Assembly: GCF_035594125.1 (NCBI RefSeq) | Contig: NC_087158.1 | Coordinates: forward strand, 3,755,001 to 3,819,000 | Origin: Scylla paramamosain | Lineage: Eukaryota > Arthropoda > Malacostraca > Decapoda > Portunidae | DNA: 64,000 nucleotides | Direction of reading: 5' to 3' | Position numbers and translations under genes: made by a program | In this document: positions 29,345-41,095 of the stretch, in pieces | Numbering within the stretch: the first letter of the stretch is position 1 | How the letters are laid out: the number at the start of each line of letters is the position of its first letter | Notes under the pieces: model-generated | Told to the model about the DNA's origin: nothing | Database searches by the model: none | The model's input: only the letters and a program-made list of their open reading frames with translations

Positions 29345-30177
29345 TGGTATTATGTGGAGTAATATGATATTTCTGTGGCACTTCGCATGCAGTGACCACG
29401 TATCTTATTGTCTTTGATTTTGCATGTTGTGTTTGATTATTTTATTGTGTGATTATGTTATATGTGCTTTTATTGTGTTGGGTGTGTTTGATGAAAAGTG
29501 ACGCATTACTGAGAGACCTAATTTTTACTGGTGAAGCTGTGTGTAACATGCAGTTAATAGTAACGTGTGAAAGATTTACTGATTGCCAATGTTAAGTTAC
29601 TTAAAGTTTCATTGAACTTGAGTTAACAATGTGGAATTACTGTCTTTTATTGTCTGCATGTGTTTTTGGAATCTTTATCTACTGGTTAATAAATACTTGA
29701 AGCTTTTCCAAGCTGCGTTTATGGCTTGCCCCACTGTGAGAATCCTCGGCCTTATCCCTTGATAACTTAGACTTAGATTTAAAGTGTACTTGAAATACAT
29801 ACTTACATAGTTGGTGCAGCTCCTGCATAAACTCTAACTTTAATTAAAAGTAAGTTAGGGGATTATGACACTGTTGTCAGGTGTGGATAAGCCATAATAA
29901 ATCCTGATTAGCCAGAATAAGGTGTCTCTGATCATTTTAAGAGTGATATCAGTTTGAGTGATGTGATAATCATGGCACAGGCCATGTCTGATTTAATGGG
30001 AAGGAGAGCCCAGACACCTCCTGGTGTTCTAGCACAACAGGACTTTGAAGCCCTCCTCTTCAGACATACTAAAAATGTCATAGCCACAGCAACCCATGCC
30101 TATAGTATTGCCCCCCGACGACGGCCACTTCCACGATGCCCATAGCAACACCTATGGCATGACCCCTCATGAGGCCA
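29345..30177 (+). mobile_element. Gypsy-like 5' end, copy 1: LTR-like, primer site and gag start
   Basis: About 650 bp is similar to 30300-30970, diverged by many substitutions and small indels. Both have TGGTGCAG near a plausible primer-binding position (29812 here, 30766 in copy 2) followed by a leader and a gag-like start (copy 1: IMAQAMSDLMGRRAQTPPGV). This copy ends near 30177. Likely the 5' end of an LTR retrotransposon; the upstream LTR border was not fixed. Confidence 0.5.
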
Positions 30178-30299
30178 AACCAACCGCTAATGTCGTACCA
30201 CAGCGACAATCAGGACAATGCCTGTATCAACTTTAAATATGCAGTGTTCAGTACACTGTGGTTTTCATATATTTCATATTGTGTTTCACCGTGTCAATT

Positions 30300-31990
30300 T
30301 AATGCTGGATTTTTACGTGTGATGATATTTTCTGTGGTACTTTACATGTAGTGACCTCACATTCTGTCTGTGATTTTACATAGTCTTTATTTTATCATGT
30401 GATTATGTTATGTGTGCATTTATATGTTTTACGAAGTGATGTGTTACTGAGTGACACAATTTTGTTGATGAAGTCACACTAACACACAGTGAATAACGTG
30501 AAAACTTATTAGTTTGTCAATGTGGAGTTACTTGAAGTTTTATTAACTGGTATCATGTGGTTGAGTTAATGTCTTTTATTGCCTGCATGTGTTGTTGGGA
30601 TGTTCTATTTTACTGAATAATGTTTATTTAATAAATAATGTTAGTTTTTCTGAACTGCATTTATGGCTTATCCCACTGTGAAAACCCTAACCTTAACTCT
30701 TTGGTAACCTGGGCTTGGATTTAAAGAATTGTGCAAGTACCAGAAGTACTTGGAGAGCATATAACTGGTGCAGTTCCTGCATAAACTCTAACTTATAATT
30801 AAAGATAAGTTTGGGGATTACAACACTGGTGTGAGGTGTGGGGTATGCCATAATAAACAATGGATAATCAGAAAAAAGTTGTAGCCAATGGTGATAATGG
30901 GGAATATCTGTGATCCTTGTAAAAGTAATATTAGCTTTAGTGATGTGATCATTATGGCACAGCCACCTGATTCAACAGGAAGGAGGGCTCCAACACCCCC
31001 TGCTGTTCTACCATCACAGGAGTTTGAACCTCTCCTCTCCAGACATACTAAAAATTATTTCAGCTGCATACAGGGTCTGAAATACTTTAGTGGCAGTGAA
31101 TAGTGCTGAATATTCTAGCCTCCCTTGTCACACCAACCCTCTTGATTTCTTTACAGATTTAGAATCAAGAACTTAGTTGCATTGGGATGAAACAGGCAAG
31201 CTTGAATTAGCTAAATAGTACTGTCTAGGCAGTGCAAGAGTGTCACTTGAAAATGCTATTGCTGGACTATAATAATGTAAAGGAAGAGTTCCTCAAACTC
31301 CACCCTGATAACATTTAAAACAAAATTATGGACGAAGATGCTGAACAGCGCAAAGAGGAGGCAGGGAGAAACTCTTCGGGAGTTCTTCATAAGATGTGAC
31401 ACTGCCTATGGAGGATTGTCATGTAAGAATCCTGCATTTGAGCCACTACATAAAAAATAACTTTGCTGCAAGGATGCTAAGTTGTTTTCTTCCATCATTT
31501 GAGTACACTTTGCTCAAGGGTCCCTTAACTTAAAAATACTAAACAGAGGTTATGCATGGGCCAATACACACCCTCAGTCAAAATTGACTGATGCAGATGT
31601 CCATAAGGAGAGATGAGGAGCTCCAGTCACTACTACAGCTGCCCAAATAAATCCCAAAGATATAATCCATCTCTTCCTCCTCCTAAAATATACATCACCC
31701 CAAATCAGAGGAAAGACATGATTCCTGCCCCATTTTGTAATGTTAATATGTACCGAACAAACATGAGAACTGTAGATTGTTACAGATGCAGACGTTTGGG
31801 TCACATAGCTAGAAATTGTAGGGCAGGGCAAGGTTGCATACACCAACCCACTGCACCTGTACCACGTCCACCGCTGCAAACAGTGGGTAGACACGAACCT
31901 TAGAGATTTCAGATGTTGGCTGTGTGGTACTGTGGATCAGAGTAGCTGATTGTTCCCACAAGAGGCCACCTGTGTCACACTGCGCAGTGG
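30300..31990 (+). pseudogene. Gypsy-like 5' end, copy 2, with decayed gag and zinc knuckles
   Basis: LTR/leader-like DNA up to about 30860, then gag remnants. A first piece reads IMAQPPDSTGRRAPTPPAVL. After a broken stretch comes the zinc knuckle CYRCRRLGHIARNC (CX2CX4HX4C), followed after a frameshift by a second knuckle-like CWLCGTVD...VADC. Gag packages element RNA. Stops and frameshifts make it non-functional. It precedes the gypsy pol at 32.4-34.5 kb in the same orientation and probably belongs to the same element, with the GA array inserted or expanded between them. Confidence 0.7.
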
Positions 31991-32040
31991 TATTGCCAGA
32001 TCAGGAAGTAAATGCGGATGAGGAAGCAACCACTTGGCCA

Positions 32041-32387
<347 letters not shown>

Positions 32388-32399
32388 TAAAGTTATGCA

Positions 32400-34506
32400 T
32401 ATTCTAACATGATCAGACATGATTTTTTATTTAAAAGTAAGGGTAGGAAAAACTCAGGTCCCTGTAGCTGCAGTGTTGGATAGCGAATCAGGTGAAACAA
32501 AAAAGAGAAGCTTTTTACAGCAGTAAATGAAACATATAGTTTCTCCATGGTGTATAGACTGAGCAGTGTGACACAGAGTCTGGTACCAACTGTAGGTAAA
32601 GGTTTTATTGAAAAAGATGTCAGACATGGTGTAGAAAAACAACCATGCATAGTAATTTCAAAGGAAATTAAATTACACTCCCAACTCCCACAGTGTTAGG
32701 ATAGGACTTTGTTCAGGAAAATGGTGGTAATAAAACCTATTCACACACAAGATGGTAGTAAGGTCTTCAAAGTAACTTCTGGTGGAAAAGCAGTTGGGGT
32801 AGAGCAGGCTCTAGATGGGTGTATAGGCAATTTTCCTGCATGACTAACAGAGGAAGCTGCTAGGGACCAGAAGTCTTGCAAGGTAAAAGTGGTCAAAGAT
32901 ACATGGTTGGCTCCTGGGATGATAGGTTATGTGGAGCTAGAGATTGGTATCCAATGTACTGAAGGTGTTTTTCTTCCAAACTAACAAGAGTCATCAGCAC
33001 TTGTTCCCATGGATAGTGTATTGTGAGCTGGATCAAAAGTAGTAGAAATAAATTTATTATTCCTTATGCTAATCCAAGTACTGAATATGTAGAATTAAAA
33101 ACAGAGGCTGTTGTTGGTCATTTGGATCCATGTGAAGCTATACCATATCAGGTACCACCTTCCTGTATTCCAGTATGTGGAGTAACAACAGAGTCAAGTG
33201 ATAATGTCCCAGCAGATACTAAATTAAAAGGTTTGATGACATTAGTAAATTCCTTGTTCCCTCAAAACAGTAAAGAAAATGAAGCACTGAAATACTTGGT
33301 GTACAAATACCCTACTGTATTTGCATTGAAGGGAAAACCTTTGACTATTACCCCTTATTACTGCCACACTATTAGACAAAAAAAAAACATAACAGCTCAT
33401 CTATAGCAAGCCCTATCACATTCCCATTAAATTTCATCAATAGATAGAGGAACAATTGCAAAAATTGTATAAACAAGGCTTAATACAACCTAGTTGTTCA
33501 GCCTATAACTCCCCTCTTGTCCCCATAACTAAAAAAGATGAATGCATGGGGTTATGCCTGGATTTTTGTAAACTAAATAAAGAAATAATAGATGACAAGC
33601 ATCCTTTGCCTAATATGCAAACTATCATGCAATAGTTGAGTGAAAGTAAAATATTCACCTCCCAAGACTTGAGAATGGGATATCACCAAGTATCTTTGGC
33701 AGAAGCAGCTAGAGAAAAACTGCTTTCTGTACTTTCTATGGAATGTGGGAATATACCTGCATCCTGTTTGGTTTAAAGACTGGACCTGCTGCATTCCAGA
33801 GAATAGTAAATAATATTTTGCATGGATTAATTAGTAAAGTCGCACAGGTGTACTTAGATGATACCATTGTGTTAGGACCAACCTTCCAGAGTCATGTAGA
33901 AAACCTAAGAGCAAGTACTAAAATGACTAGCGGATGCTAAAATGTTCTTCAGGTTGGATAAATGTAATTTCTTTAAAAGAGAAGTCTCATATTTGGGTCA
34001 TATATTATGTAAGCAAGGTATTAGACCAAAGTCTGAGAAAATAGCTAGTATCCAAGAAATACCAGTCCCTAAGACTGTGAGGGATGTACAGAACTTCCTA
34101 GGCTTATGTAACTATTACAGGAAGTTTGTCAGAAATCATGCTCAGGTTGCAGCACCCTTAAATAAATTACTTGTGGGCCAAAAAAAATTACAAAAATAAG
34201 AGACAAAGTAAGTCCTTGGAGTAGAATAATGAAGCTCAAACAGCCTTTGAAACATTAAAATTTGAACTGGCTGAAGGAATCATTCTTACGTATCCTAATT
34301 TTAGTAAACCATTTGTGGTGACTACAGATGCCTCTGATTATTGTGTAGGTGGAGCTTTTCAATAGGAAGATAACAAAGGTAAATTAAGACCACTAACATA
34401 TTTTGGTTGCACCCTAAATGCAGCAAAGCAGAATTACTCAGCAGTAGAGAGATAAGCCTTACCAGTTATCCATGGCTTGAAGGTAAACAGATCCTTAATT
34501 TTGGAT
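32400..34506 (+). pseudogene. Ty3/gypsy pol, decayed: protease relic, RT, start of RNase H
   Basis: Several stops and frameshifts. Recognisable blocks in order: possible protease relic (AAVLDSESG), linker, RT fragments (LVPITKKDECMGLCLDF, TCILFGLKTGPAAFQRIVN, VAQVYLDDTIVLGP with the YLDD catalytic motif, YLGHILCKQGIRPKS, VQNFLGLCNYYRKFV) and RNase H (PFVVTTDASDYCVGGAF, TYFGCTLNAAKQNYSAVER). These are diagnostic for Ty3/gypsy. The sequence breaks at GGAT (34503-34506), where LINE-C is inserted; the RNase H resumes at 37105. Confidence 0.9.
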
Positions 34507-34677
34507 TATTATTATTATTATAGTTTATTGACAGAATTTTTGCGATTACAAGGAGCTTAAAGTAAAAATAATTTCACTAAAATCATTATATCATATAAAA
34601 AGAGCTACAAATAAAAATCCTGTCCAGATAAAATTAACCAATTCACATTGCAAAAAACAAACTTTCTCCAAACTTAA

Positions 34678-34870
34678 CTCCTAAAAAATTCAAACTCCCT
34701 TTCTTTTAAAAAACAAGAACATTTTAGTCGTAAAGCTTTAACACATCGCAAAACATAATCACATAAAGTGCCTAATAAAAAATTCAAACTCCCTTTCTTT
34801 TAAAAAAACAAGAACATTTTAGCCGTAAAGCTTTAATACATCGCAAACATAATCACATAAAGTACCTAAT
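34678..34870. repeat. Tandem duplication of about 95 bp at the LINE-C 3' end
   Basis: Two copies (about 34678-34772 and 34773-34870) share CAAACTCCCTTTCTTTTAAA, CAAGAACATTTTAG and CATAATCACATAAAGT. The second carries the true ORF end; the first repeats it beyond the stop. Confidence 0.9.
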
Positions 34871-36831
34871 TTACCCTTATACTTCATTAAACTGGTATAA
34901 CTACTAAAATCCAGCATATTATATCTAGCCCTACAGTCCCTTGACAAAGAACAATTTAACAAAACATGAGACTCATCTTGTACTGCATTACTATCACACA
35001 TACACAGTCGCAACTCTGCTGGTATTCCATTCCTTCTACCTGTCTCAATTTTTAAATCATGTGACATTAATCGAAGCCTCGTAAGGGCCTGCCTTTTGTA
35101 GTCCGGGACAAACTCATTGCTGACATAAACTGGATGTACTGATAGTTCAGGGTTAATTACTGATCTGTACGCCACATACTTAGATGCCGTCTCGGCTTTT
35201 TCTCTAATTTTTATTTTGACTATATCCAGTGGATTTACGTTATCTCTATACTGTAGTGCCTTCATCACAAATTGATACCCTGGAGTATTAGCTACTCTGC
35301 ACAACTCAAATGCAACATAGAATGGTTCTTCAACGTTCGGTTCTCTTAACTTTGATTCTAGAAATTTCCTTCTCCTTTTTGCTATGACATCAAGTACAGG
35401 TGGAATACCTGATTCAATAAGACACATGTCGGGGCTTGTAAATTTCCTTACCCCTAGGAAGTTCTTTACTGCTCTATTGTATTGAACAATTATCTTTCTA
35501 GGATTATTTGTCAACCATGTTTCTGAGCTATAAAGAAGGGCAGAAGTGACAGCAGCATCAAATACTTTGCGCTTGTATGTATGTGGCATAATGTTATTTG
35601 CTGCACAAAAAATTGCAAATTTATTGAGTTGCATCTCATTCACGGTTTCGTGAAGGTCCAATACTGTGTTCATCTTTGCATCATCACAAATCCATGCCCC
35701 AAGGTAAAGATACTTATGAACACAGTCTATCTTGATGTTACGAACAGTTAACGGCAATCTGTCTTCATCTGTACCTCGCACTACCATAAGTTTTGTTTTC
35801 TTTTCATTAAGTACCATTCCATATTCTTGGCAATAATCCAACACTGCGGTTAACTTTCTCACACACATTTCTTTAGAAGTAGCTAGTATTACCATGTCAT
35901 CCATAAGAAGGAGCGTATGTAGTTTCCCCAAGAATCCATCTGTATCTACACACCTGTTTATCATCCTAACCACCTCATCCATGTATATGGTGAATAAGAG
36001 ACAACTCAATGGAGATCCTTGGCGGACTCCAACAGTGGCATCAATAGTTGCAGAACGTAACACACTTTGAGTACAGGAATACATAGCTTGTATAGCACGC
36101 AACATAACCTTACCACAACCACGTGATTTAAGCAATTCAAGCAATTTACCTCGAGGCACTCTATCATATGCTTTGCTGTAATCTATGAATAACATATACA
36201 GCTTCTTTTTCTTATAATTAGCCAGGTCACATAATAATCTTAACGTCATTATTTGTTCGACACATCTTCGACCGCTTTGAGCACCTGCTTGACATTTATC
36301 AATACTTGTCCATAGTTTTAATCTGTTCAAAATTAAGTAATCATACAATTTTGCCAATGTATTCATAATGGATATGCCTCTGTAGTTTCCACATTCAAGT
36401 CTGTCTTTACCTCCTTTGAAGAGTACAAAAAGTTTGCTACAACTCCATGAAACTGGATAACACACATTAAGAAAAACAACGTTAAACATATGTAAAAAGA
36501 ACATGATCCAGTCAACAGGTAAAGCTCTCATAATTCCTGGACAAATACCAACATAACTTTTTCTAACATTCACATCCTTGAGTACTTTATCTAATTCTTG
36601 TACAGTGAAAGGTTCGTCTAATACGGGTATCGTTGGAGTCGAGTCATCTATACATACAGTGCGAATACTATTAGTGTGACACTCATTATTTAACAAGCTC
36701 TCGAAATGGGTCTTTAGTTGATTGTCTTCAGGTTGTCTGTGTTCGTGCGTATCAATATTCCCTGACCAGTTAATGGCCTTCCATATGAACTTAGCATCAT
36801 TTGTTTCTAATATCCTTCTCCAGCGCGGCAA
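34819..36831 (-). CDS. LINE-C reverse transcriptase ORF, 670 aa or longer
   Basis: Reverse transcriptase for target-primed insertion. The frame is open well upstream of the listed Met (LPRWRRILETND continues DAVSIENISEAFRSSS further 5'), so the N-terminus and endonuclease were lost by truncation. Blocks: KLFVLFKGGKDRLECGNYRG, CQAGAQSGRRCVEQI, LFIDYSKAYDRVPRGKLLEL, VGVRQGSPLSCLLFTIY and LLLMDDMVILATS, where the catalytic box is MDD rather than the usual ADD. The C-terminus has Cys/His residues (CMCDSNAVQDESHVLLNC). The ORF is uninterrupted, unlike the gypsy around it, so this insertion is younger. Clade not assigned. Confidence 0.9.
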   Translation of the reverse strand: MPRWRRILETNDAKFIWKAINWSGNIDTHEHRQPEDNQLKTHFESLLNNECHTNSIRTVCIDDSTPTIPVLDEPFTVQELDKVLKDVNVRKSYVGICPGIMRALPVDWIMFFLHMFNVVFLNVCYPVSWSCSKLFVLFKGGKDRLECGNYRGISIMNTLAKLYDYLILNRLKLWTSIDKCQAGAQSGRRCVEQIMTLRLLCDLANYKKKKLYMLFIDYSKAYDRVPRGKLLELLKSRGCGKVMLRAIQAMYSCTQSVLRSATIDATVGVRQGSPLSCLLFTIYMDEVVRMINRCVDTDGFLGKLHTLLLMDDMVILATSKEMCVRKLTAVLDYCQEYGMVLNEKKTKLMVVRGTDEDRLPLTVRNIKIDCVHKYLYLGAWICDDAKMNTVLDLHETVNEMQLNKFAIFCAANNIMPHTYKRKVFDAAVTSALLYSSETWLTNNPRKIIVQYNRAVKNFLGVRKFTSPDMCLIESGIPPVLDVIAKRRRKFLESKLREPNVEEPFYVAFELCRVANTPGYQFVMKALQYRDNVNPLDIVKIKIREKAETASKYVAYRSVINPELSVHPVYVSNEFVPDYKRQALTRLRLMSHDLKIETGRRNGIPAELRLCMCDSNAVQDESHVLLNCSLSRDCRARYNMLDFSSYTSLMKYKGKLGTLCDYVCDVLKLYG

Positions 36832-36953
36832 CGTTCTGTCCCACGTTTCTTCCTGCTGGTCGAGACGTCCACATCTGTTCCTACGAGCAGCTTCATGAAT
36901 AATTTCACTGCTCGATCTGAAGGCTTCAGAAATATTTTCAATACTAACAGCGT

Positions 36954-37105
36954 CCTGAAGATAGCCTGCATTGCTATCGAATCTGAAACAGACTCCACCT
37001 ACACCCAGGCTTACTTCTGGTGCACAGTATTACAAAAGAAACTTATGGACCTACAACCTTGACATCCATAACCTCAAGACCAAGTAGGGCTATTTCTTTG
37101 TGTGG
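36954..37105 (+). repeat. 152-bp direct repeat, copy 1 (DUF7869 fragment at the LINE-C 5' junction)
   Basis: Identical by eye over 152 bp to 37488-37639. It lies exactly between the truncated LINE-C 5' end and the point where gypsy RNase H resumes. Confidence 0.95.
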
Positions 37106-37487
37106 ATCTACAAGGTAGAAATCATGTCAGATCACAGACCTCTTACTTGGTTGTTAAAGGTTAAAACACCAAGTGGTAGAGTTGCCAGGTGGCAGACATT
37201 GTTGAGTGAATATGACTTCCCTGTGCAGTACATACCAGGTGAAGAAGATCTTATAGCAGATTATTTGATGCACATGAGAGATACTAATGATGTTAGAGAT
37301 GATACAAGTACTAACAGAAGTAGTACTAGAGAATATAATAAGTTAGAGAAATTCCAGAAGTGCAATTTTTGCAGTGAGTACGAGGTCAAGGTCAAGATGC
37401 TGAAGGAGGTGAATAATGTTGGTGAGCTGCAGGTCTTAAAAGTACACAAGACTCTCCATGAATGAAGGTGTATGCTACTGACAAGAA
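37105..37487 (+). pseudogene. Ty3/gypsy RNase H, continuation after LINE-C
   Basis: It reads KVEIMSDHRPLTWLLKVKTP, RVARWQTLLSEYDFPVQYI, PGEEDLIADYLMHMRD, the classical end of gypsy RNase H. It rejoins the segment ending at 34502 across the LINE-C insertion. No integrase was found after it; the sequence passes into a DUF7869-like region. Confidence 0.88.
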
Positions 37488-37639
37488 CCTGAAGATAGCC
37501 TGCATTGCTATCGAATCTGAAACAGACTCCACCTACACCCAGGCTTACTTCTGGTGCACAGTATTACAAAAGAAACTTATGGACCTACAACCTTGACATC
37601 CATAACCTCAAGACCAAGTAGGGCTATTTCTTTGTGTGG
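37488..37639 (+). repeat. 152-bp direct repeat, copy 2 (likely source copy)
   Basis: Continuous with the rest of the DUF7869-like sequence downstream, so this is the probable original. The other copy is at 36954-37105. Confidence 0.95.
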
Positions 37640-38330
37640 CATGAAGGACAAGCTAGGAGGGGTCATTGGAGATTTGTAGTTGTCTGCACTATTACTTCTC
37701 CAACTTCATTGACAAAGGGGTTGACAAGCTAATAATCTTCTCAGACAACTGCTCGAGTCAAAATAAAAACATGAACCTTGCTGCGTACTACCTCAGGCTC
37801 ATCTACTCATGACGTCTGACTAGGATTGAACACCGATACATGGAGTCTGGTCACTCATACATGCCCTGTGACAGAGACTTTGGCTGCTTGGAGCTGAAAC
37901 TCTGTGGCCTTCAAGTGTATACTCCAGCACACTACATAACCATCATGGAAGCTGCCAGTAACAAGAGGCCCTTCATTGTGGTGCCCATGGACTCCACCCA
38001 ATTTTTTTATTTTGACATCCTTGGAGGGTCGGTGTCCAAGGCAAAGCAGGCTAGGTTAGGTTTTAAGGATGCTAAAGTCATCAAGGCTTCAGGAGGAACC
38101 CAGGGGCATTGCAGTGAGGAAGGGTTTTGGTGACTTAATGGATGATGATCTCTGGATAATGCAGAAAAAGAAAGGTTCATACGATCCGAAGAAATTTGAT
38201 CTTAGCAAGATCCACCCCATGGTGTTGACATTACCAAGGCAAGATTTTGGACCTGAAGGATCTGCTCAAGTTCATTCCTGGAGAATACAGGACCTTCTAC
38301 AATAACCTCTTCGAGGCCCAGGAAGGAAAG
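37488..38330 (+). pseudogene. DUF7869-like protein fragment, frameshifted
   Basis: Broken frames read, in order: NLKIACIAIESETDSTYTQA, FWCTVLQKKL, TYNLDIHNLKTK, stop, GYFFVWHEGQARRGHWRF, LIIFSDNCSSQNKNMNLAAY, then TRIEHRYMESGHSYMPCDRD and FGCLE. The SDNCxxQNKN and HRYMExGHSYMPCD pattern resembles DUF7869 proteins, often annotated near arthropod transposable elements; their function is not established. The start is fused to gypsy sequence. Identified from memory of the family, so moderate confidence. Confidence 0.55.
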
Positions 38331-39462
38331 AAGAGTGAGGAGGGAAGACAACTCCATGGACGACTGCCTCGACTACAACTAAGACCTTCATCCCCTATCC
38401 CCTATTCAAATACATAATGTAAGTACAATCTCTTCCCTTGACTGGTGAGTGTTTGACTTATAAACAGTGTGTGAATTTAATGTTTTTATAGTGATCTGTT
38501 AATAGTGATAATCAATTAAGATTAAATTTTTCAATATTGTGAAATGCAATGTAAGTTAGGTGGATAAAATTGTAATTTTCAACAAGAAAAATTTAATGGA
38601 TTTTTATGACACCAAAACAGCAAAAAAGACAAGTTCTTTAGCTTCAAAATGGTATATTACACATTATTTTTATGCTTGAACTCTATCTATAAGAGCTCCC
38701 TAACTTTAACATCAATTTACTCAAAACTATAAAAAATCAGTTGAGCCCCTCCTGCTGGCAGCTCCTCATATGCACAGTGAGAAATGTGCTCTCTGTGTTA
38801 CTTGATCAGCATGGTACTCAGTTAGATGGCCAAGACCTGAGAACCTTTTTGGTAAAACCTGAAAATATTGCTAATGGTTGTCCTCTAGCTGTGGACCACT
38901 AATTCCCACAGTCCTAAACCACTGACACCTAATAACTTGTTAACAATGAAAACAAAAGTAGTGCTGCCTCCCCCAAGCATCTTTGTTAAGAATGACTTAT
39001 ACTCCATAAAGAGATGGTGAAGAGCACAATACCTGGCCAGTCAGTTCTAGCCCAGGCAGAGAAAGCAATATGTGCAGTCTCTGCAGCTTAGAAATAAATG
39101 GACAACACCAAAGAGAAATCTCGGTGCAAGTGATATAGTTATTATTAAAGATCAGAATGTAGTAAGGAACCAATGGAAACTGGGAAGAATAACTGAAGCA
39201 TATCGTGATCATGATGACCTAGTATGAACAGTTAAGGTCCTGGTGTCAAACTGTAAACTTGACAATCAGGAAAAACAATCATAATCAAATACAAAAACCA
39301 ATACATAATCTAATATTGCTGCTAGAAAGTGATGCATAGTGTAGACCAGAGGATCCCCGCCAAAGAGCTGGTGTAACAAAGTACTTATTATGTTCTAATG
39401 CTTGTTTTAAGGTAAATGCTAATGTTAATTAAGGTAAATTGTTACACAATTTAGGGGAGCCA
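38331..39462. other. No gene recognised
   Basis: AT-rich DNA without a convincing frame or repeat structure. Confidence 0.6.
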
Positions 39463-39695
39463 TGTTACTGTATGTAAGGGTGTGTATATGCCTCACATCA
39501 TTATTCCTCTATAATCATAAGTGAAATGTTCAGTTGTTTGATATTTGCATAAAAACATACGAGTATGTAATATACGTAAATATCAGTACTTGCAGTTTAT
39601 CCACTCACTGCCCAAAAGGCATCACTCATGACCTAGACACAGCCACATAAAGACAGGCAAGCAAGGCAATTGAGGTAAATATCTTATTTATTTAT
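39463..39695 (+). repeat. BEL/Pao LTR relic (5' portion)
   Basis: It begins TGTTACTGTATGTAAGGG and is similar to the minus strand of 56232-55970, including CATCATTATTCCTCTA, TCATAAGTGAAATGT, TGTAATATACGTA and GAGGTAAATATCTTA. Its orientation is opposite to the BEL fragment that follows. Confidence 0.75.
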
Positions 39696-39699
39696 TTTT

Positions 39700-40425
39700 T
39701 TTTTTTTTTCAGCAATATGTTCATGGAATCTCTATGATTCATTAGCAATGTAACCAAGGACTACTTTGTTTCCTATACAAAAATATTTCAACATTCTCAT
39801 ATCCAGGTTCTCTTTTAAGAAGTTTATGAATTCTGACACCACTGCTGGAGTTAGTTCTAGTCTGGGAATTGTCATGGTTTTTAAAGTGACACAAGACTTT
39901 GCTATTGCTAATGCACAATTGCATATGAGCACTGGCCATATCCTTCTTGGCAAGCATCTGAAAAGTGATGAAGTCATCAGGTTTATAGTATCTAGGTAGT
40001 TTTAGGTGATCTAGCTTGTGCAGCTCATCTCTCCATTTTATCCATTTAGGCTTACCATAATCTGGTACATCATCATCCCAACCAACTGCATTCTTACACG
40101 ATTCTTGTGAAATTTGTTTTCTTCTAAATATGCGAGGTGACACTAGACATAATGGAGACCTAATAGAGCTCAATGTTGACAGAATGCCTCTCCTAGTGAG
40201 TGGCTTGTTTTTCAGATTTATTCTAAATTAAAATGTGTCAGATTATATGCACCACTCAACTCTCAGAATTCTTTCTATAGGCACTGTGTCTTCATTCTTA
40301 CTAAAATCCAAACTTTTAACTCTCTCGCAAAGAGAAATTGCAGCTAATACATCTTTTTTGATTGACAAGAACTTATGAAGGTTAAAACCTCCCTTGTGAC
40401 ATAACTGCACCAATCTCTAACTGAA
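39700..40425 (-). pseudogene. BEL/Pao pol fragment (post-RT region)
   Basis: Minus-strand blocks in order: GGFNLHKFLSIKKDVL, DTVPIERILRVEWC, LTRRGILSTLSSIRSPL, VGWDDDVPDYGKPKWIKW, LPRYYKPDDF, MTIPRLELTPAVVSEFINFL and KVVLGYIANES. These follow the RT in BEL/Pao polyproteins. Stops and frameshifts are present. This fragment starts in the protein about where the BEL/Pao copy at 49.7 kb ends, so it may be a displaced part of a related copy. Confidence 0.85.
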
Positions 40426-40649
40426 TTCTAGGTGCCTTCAACCACCAGATGGAATAATTATTTAATTGCAAGTTAGTCAACTGGAACATACATTTTTGCA
40501 CATTCTGTAAATATTAAAGATTTAATAAAATAGTTATAATCTTTCTAAGAATCTACTTGTGGCATATAAGCTTAAAAGTGGAAATACTGATATATATGTA
40601 GAGCGTTCTTCTATACCATCTGTATTTCTGGGAAAATAAATAAATGAAC

Positions 40650-40703
<54 letters not shown>

Positions 40704-41095
40704 TAATGGGTAAAGCATAGTTTTCATGTTTTTTTTCTTTTCGTAAAAATTAAGATGAATTATATTCATACAGAAAATCGCAACAATTAATAGTCTTAAC
40801 AAGTTAACAACATAGAGCATGTTGTCTAACATGCACTGAGATTGTCCCATCAAAATAATAACAATCCAGCATGTTAAGGGCATTTTGCAGAGTCCAGCAG
40901 AGCACAGCATTGGTCAACCAAGATATACAGATAAACAAGAATTAGTACCATACAAGAAGGAAAGCAGCTCATCAAGAAACTTTGGAGAATGGGAAGCTGA
41001 ACCATCACAGCACAAGATACACAACAATAACTTCAAGAGGGGACCATGTCAGAGGCCAGTGCCAGAACTACACTACACTACACAACGACAACACT
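40426..41095. other. Spacer with (AAT)n repeat
   Basis: An (AAT)n run of about 50 bp at 40652-40702; otherwise no recognisable feature. Confidence 0.75.

Larger units (their letters stand above)
34507..36953 (-). mobile_element. LINE-C, 5'-truncated non-LTR retrotransposon nested in gypsy RNase H
   Basis: Minus-strand element. Its 3' tail is (AAT)n at the left end (about 34507-34522); the 5' end is truncated at about 36953. The 2.6-kb remainder interrupts the gypsy RNase H and is flanked by GGAT on both sides (34503-34506 and 37104-37107), a possible short target duplication or microhomology. A tandem duplication of about 95 bp covers the end of the ORF (34.68-34.87 kb). Confidence 0.85.
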
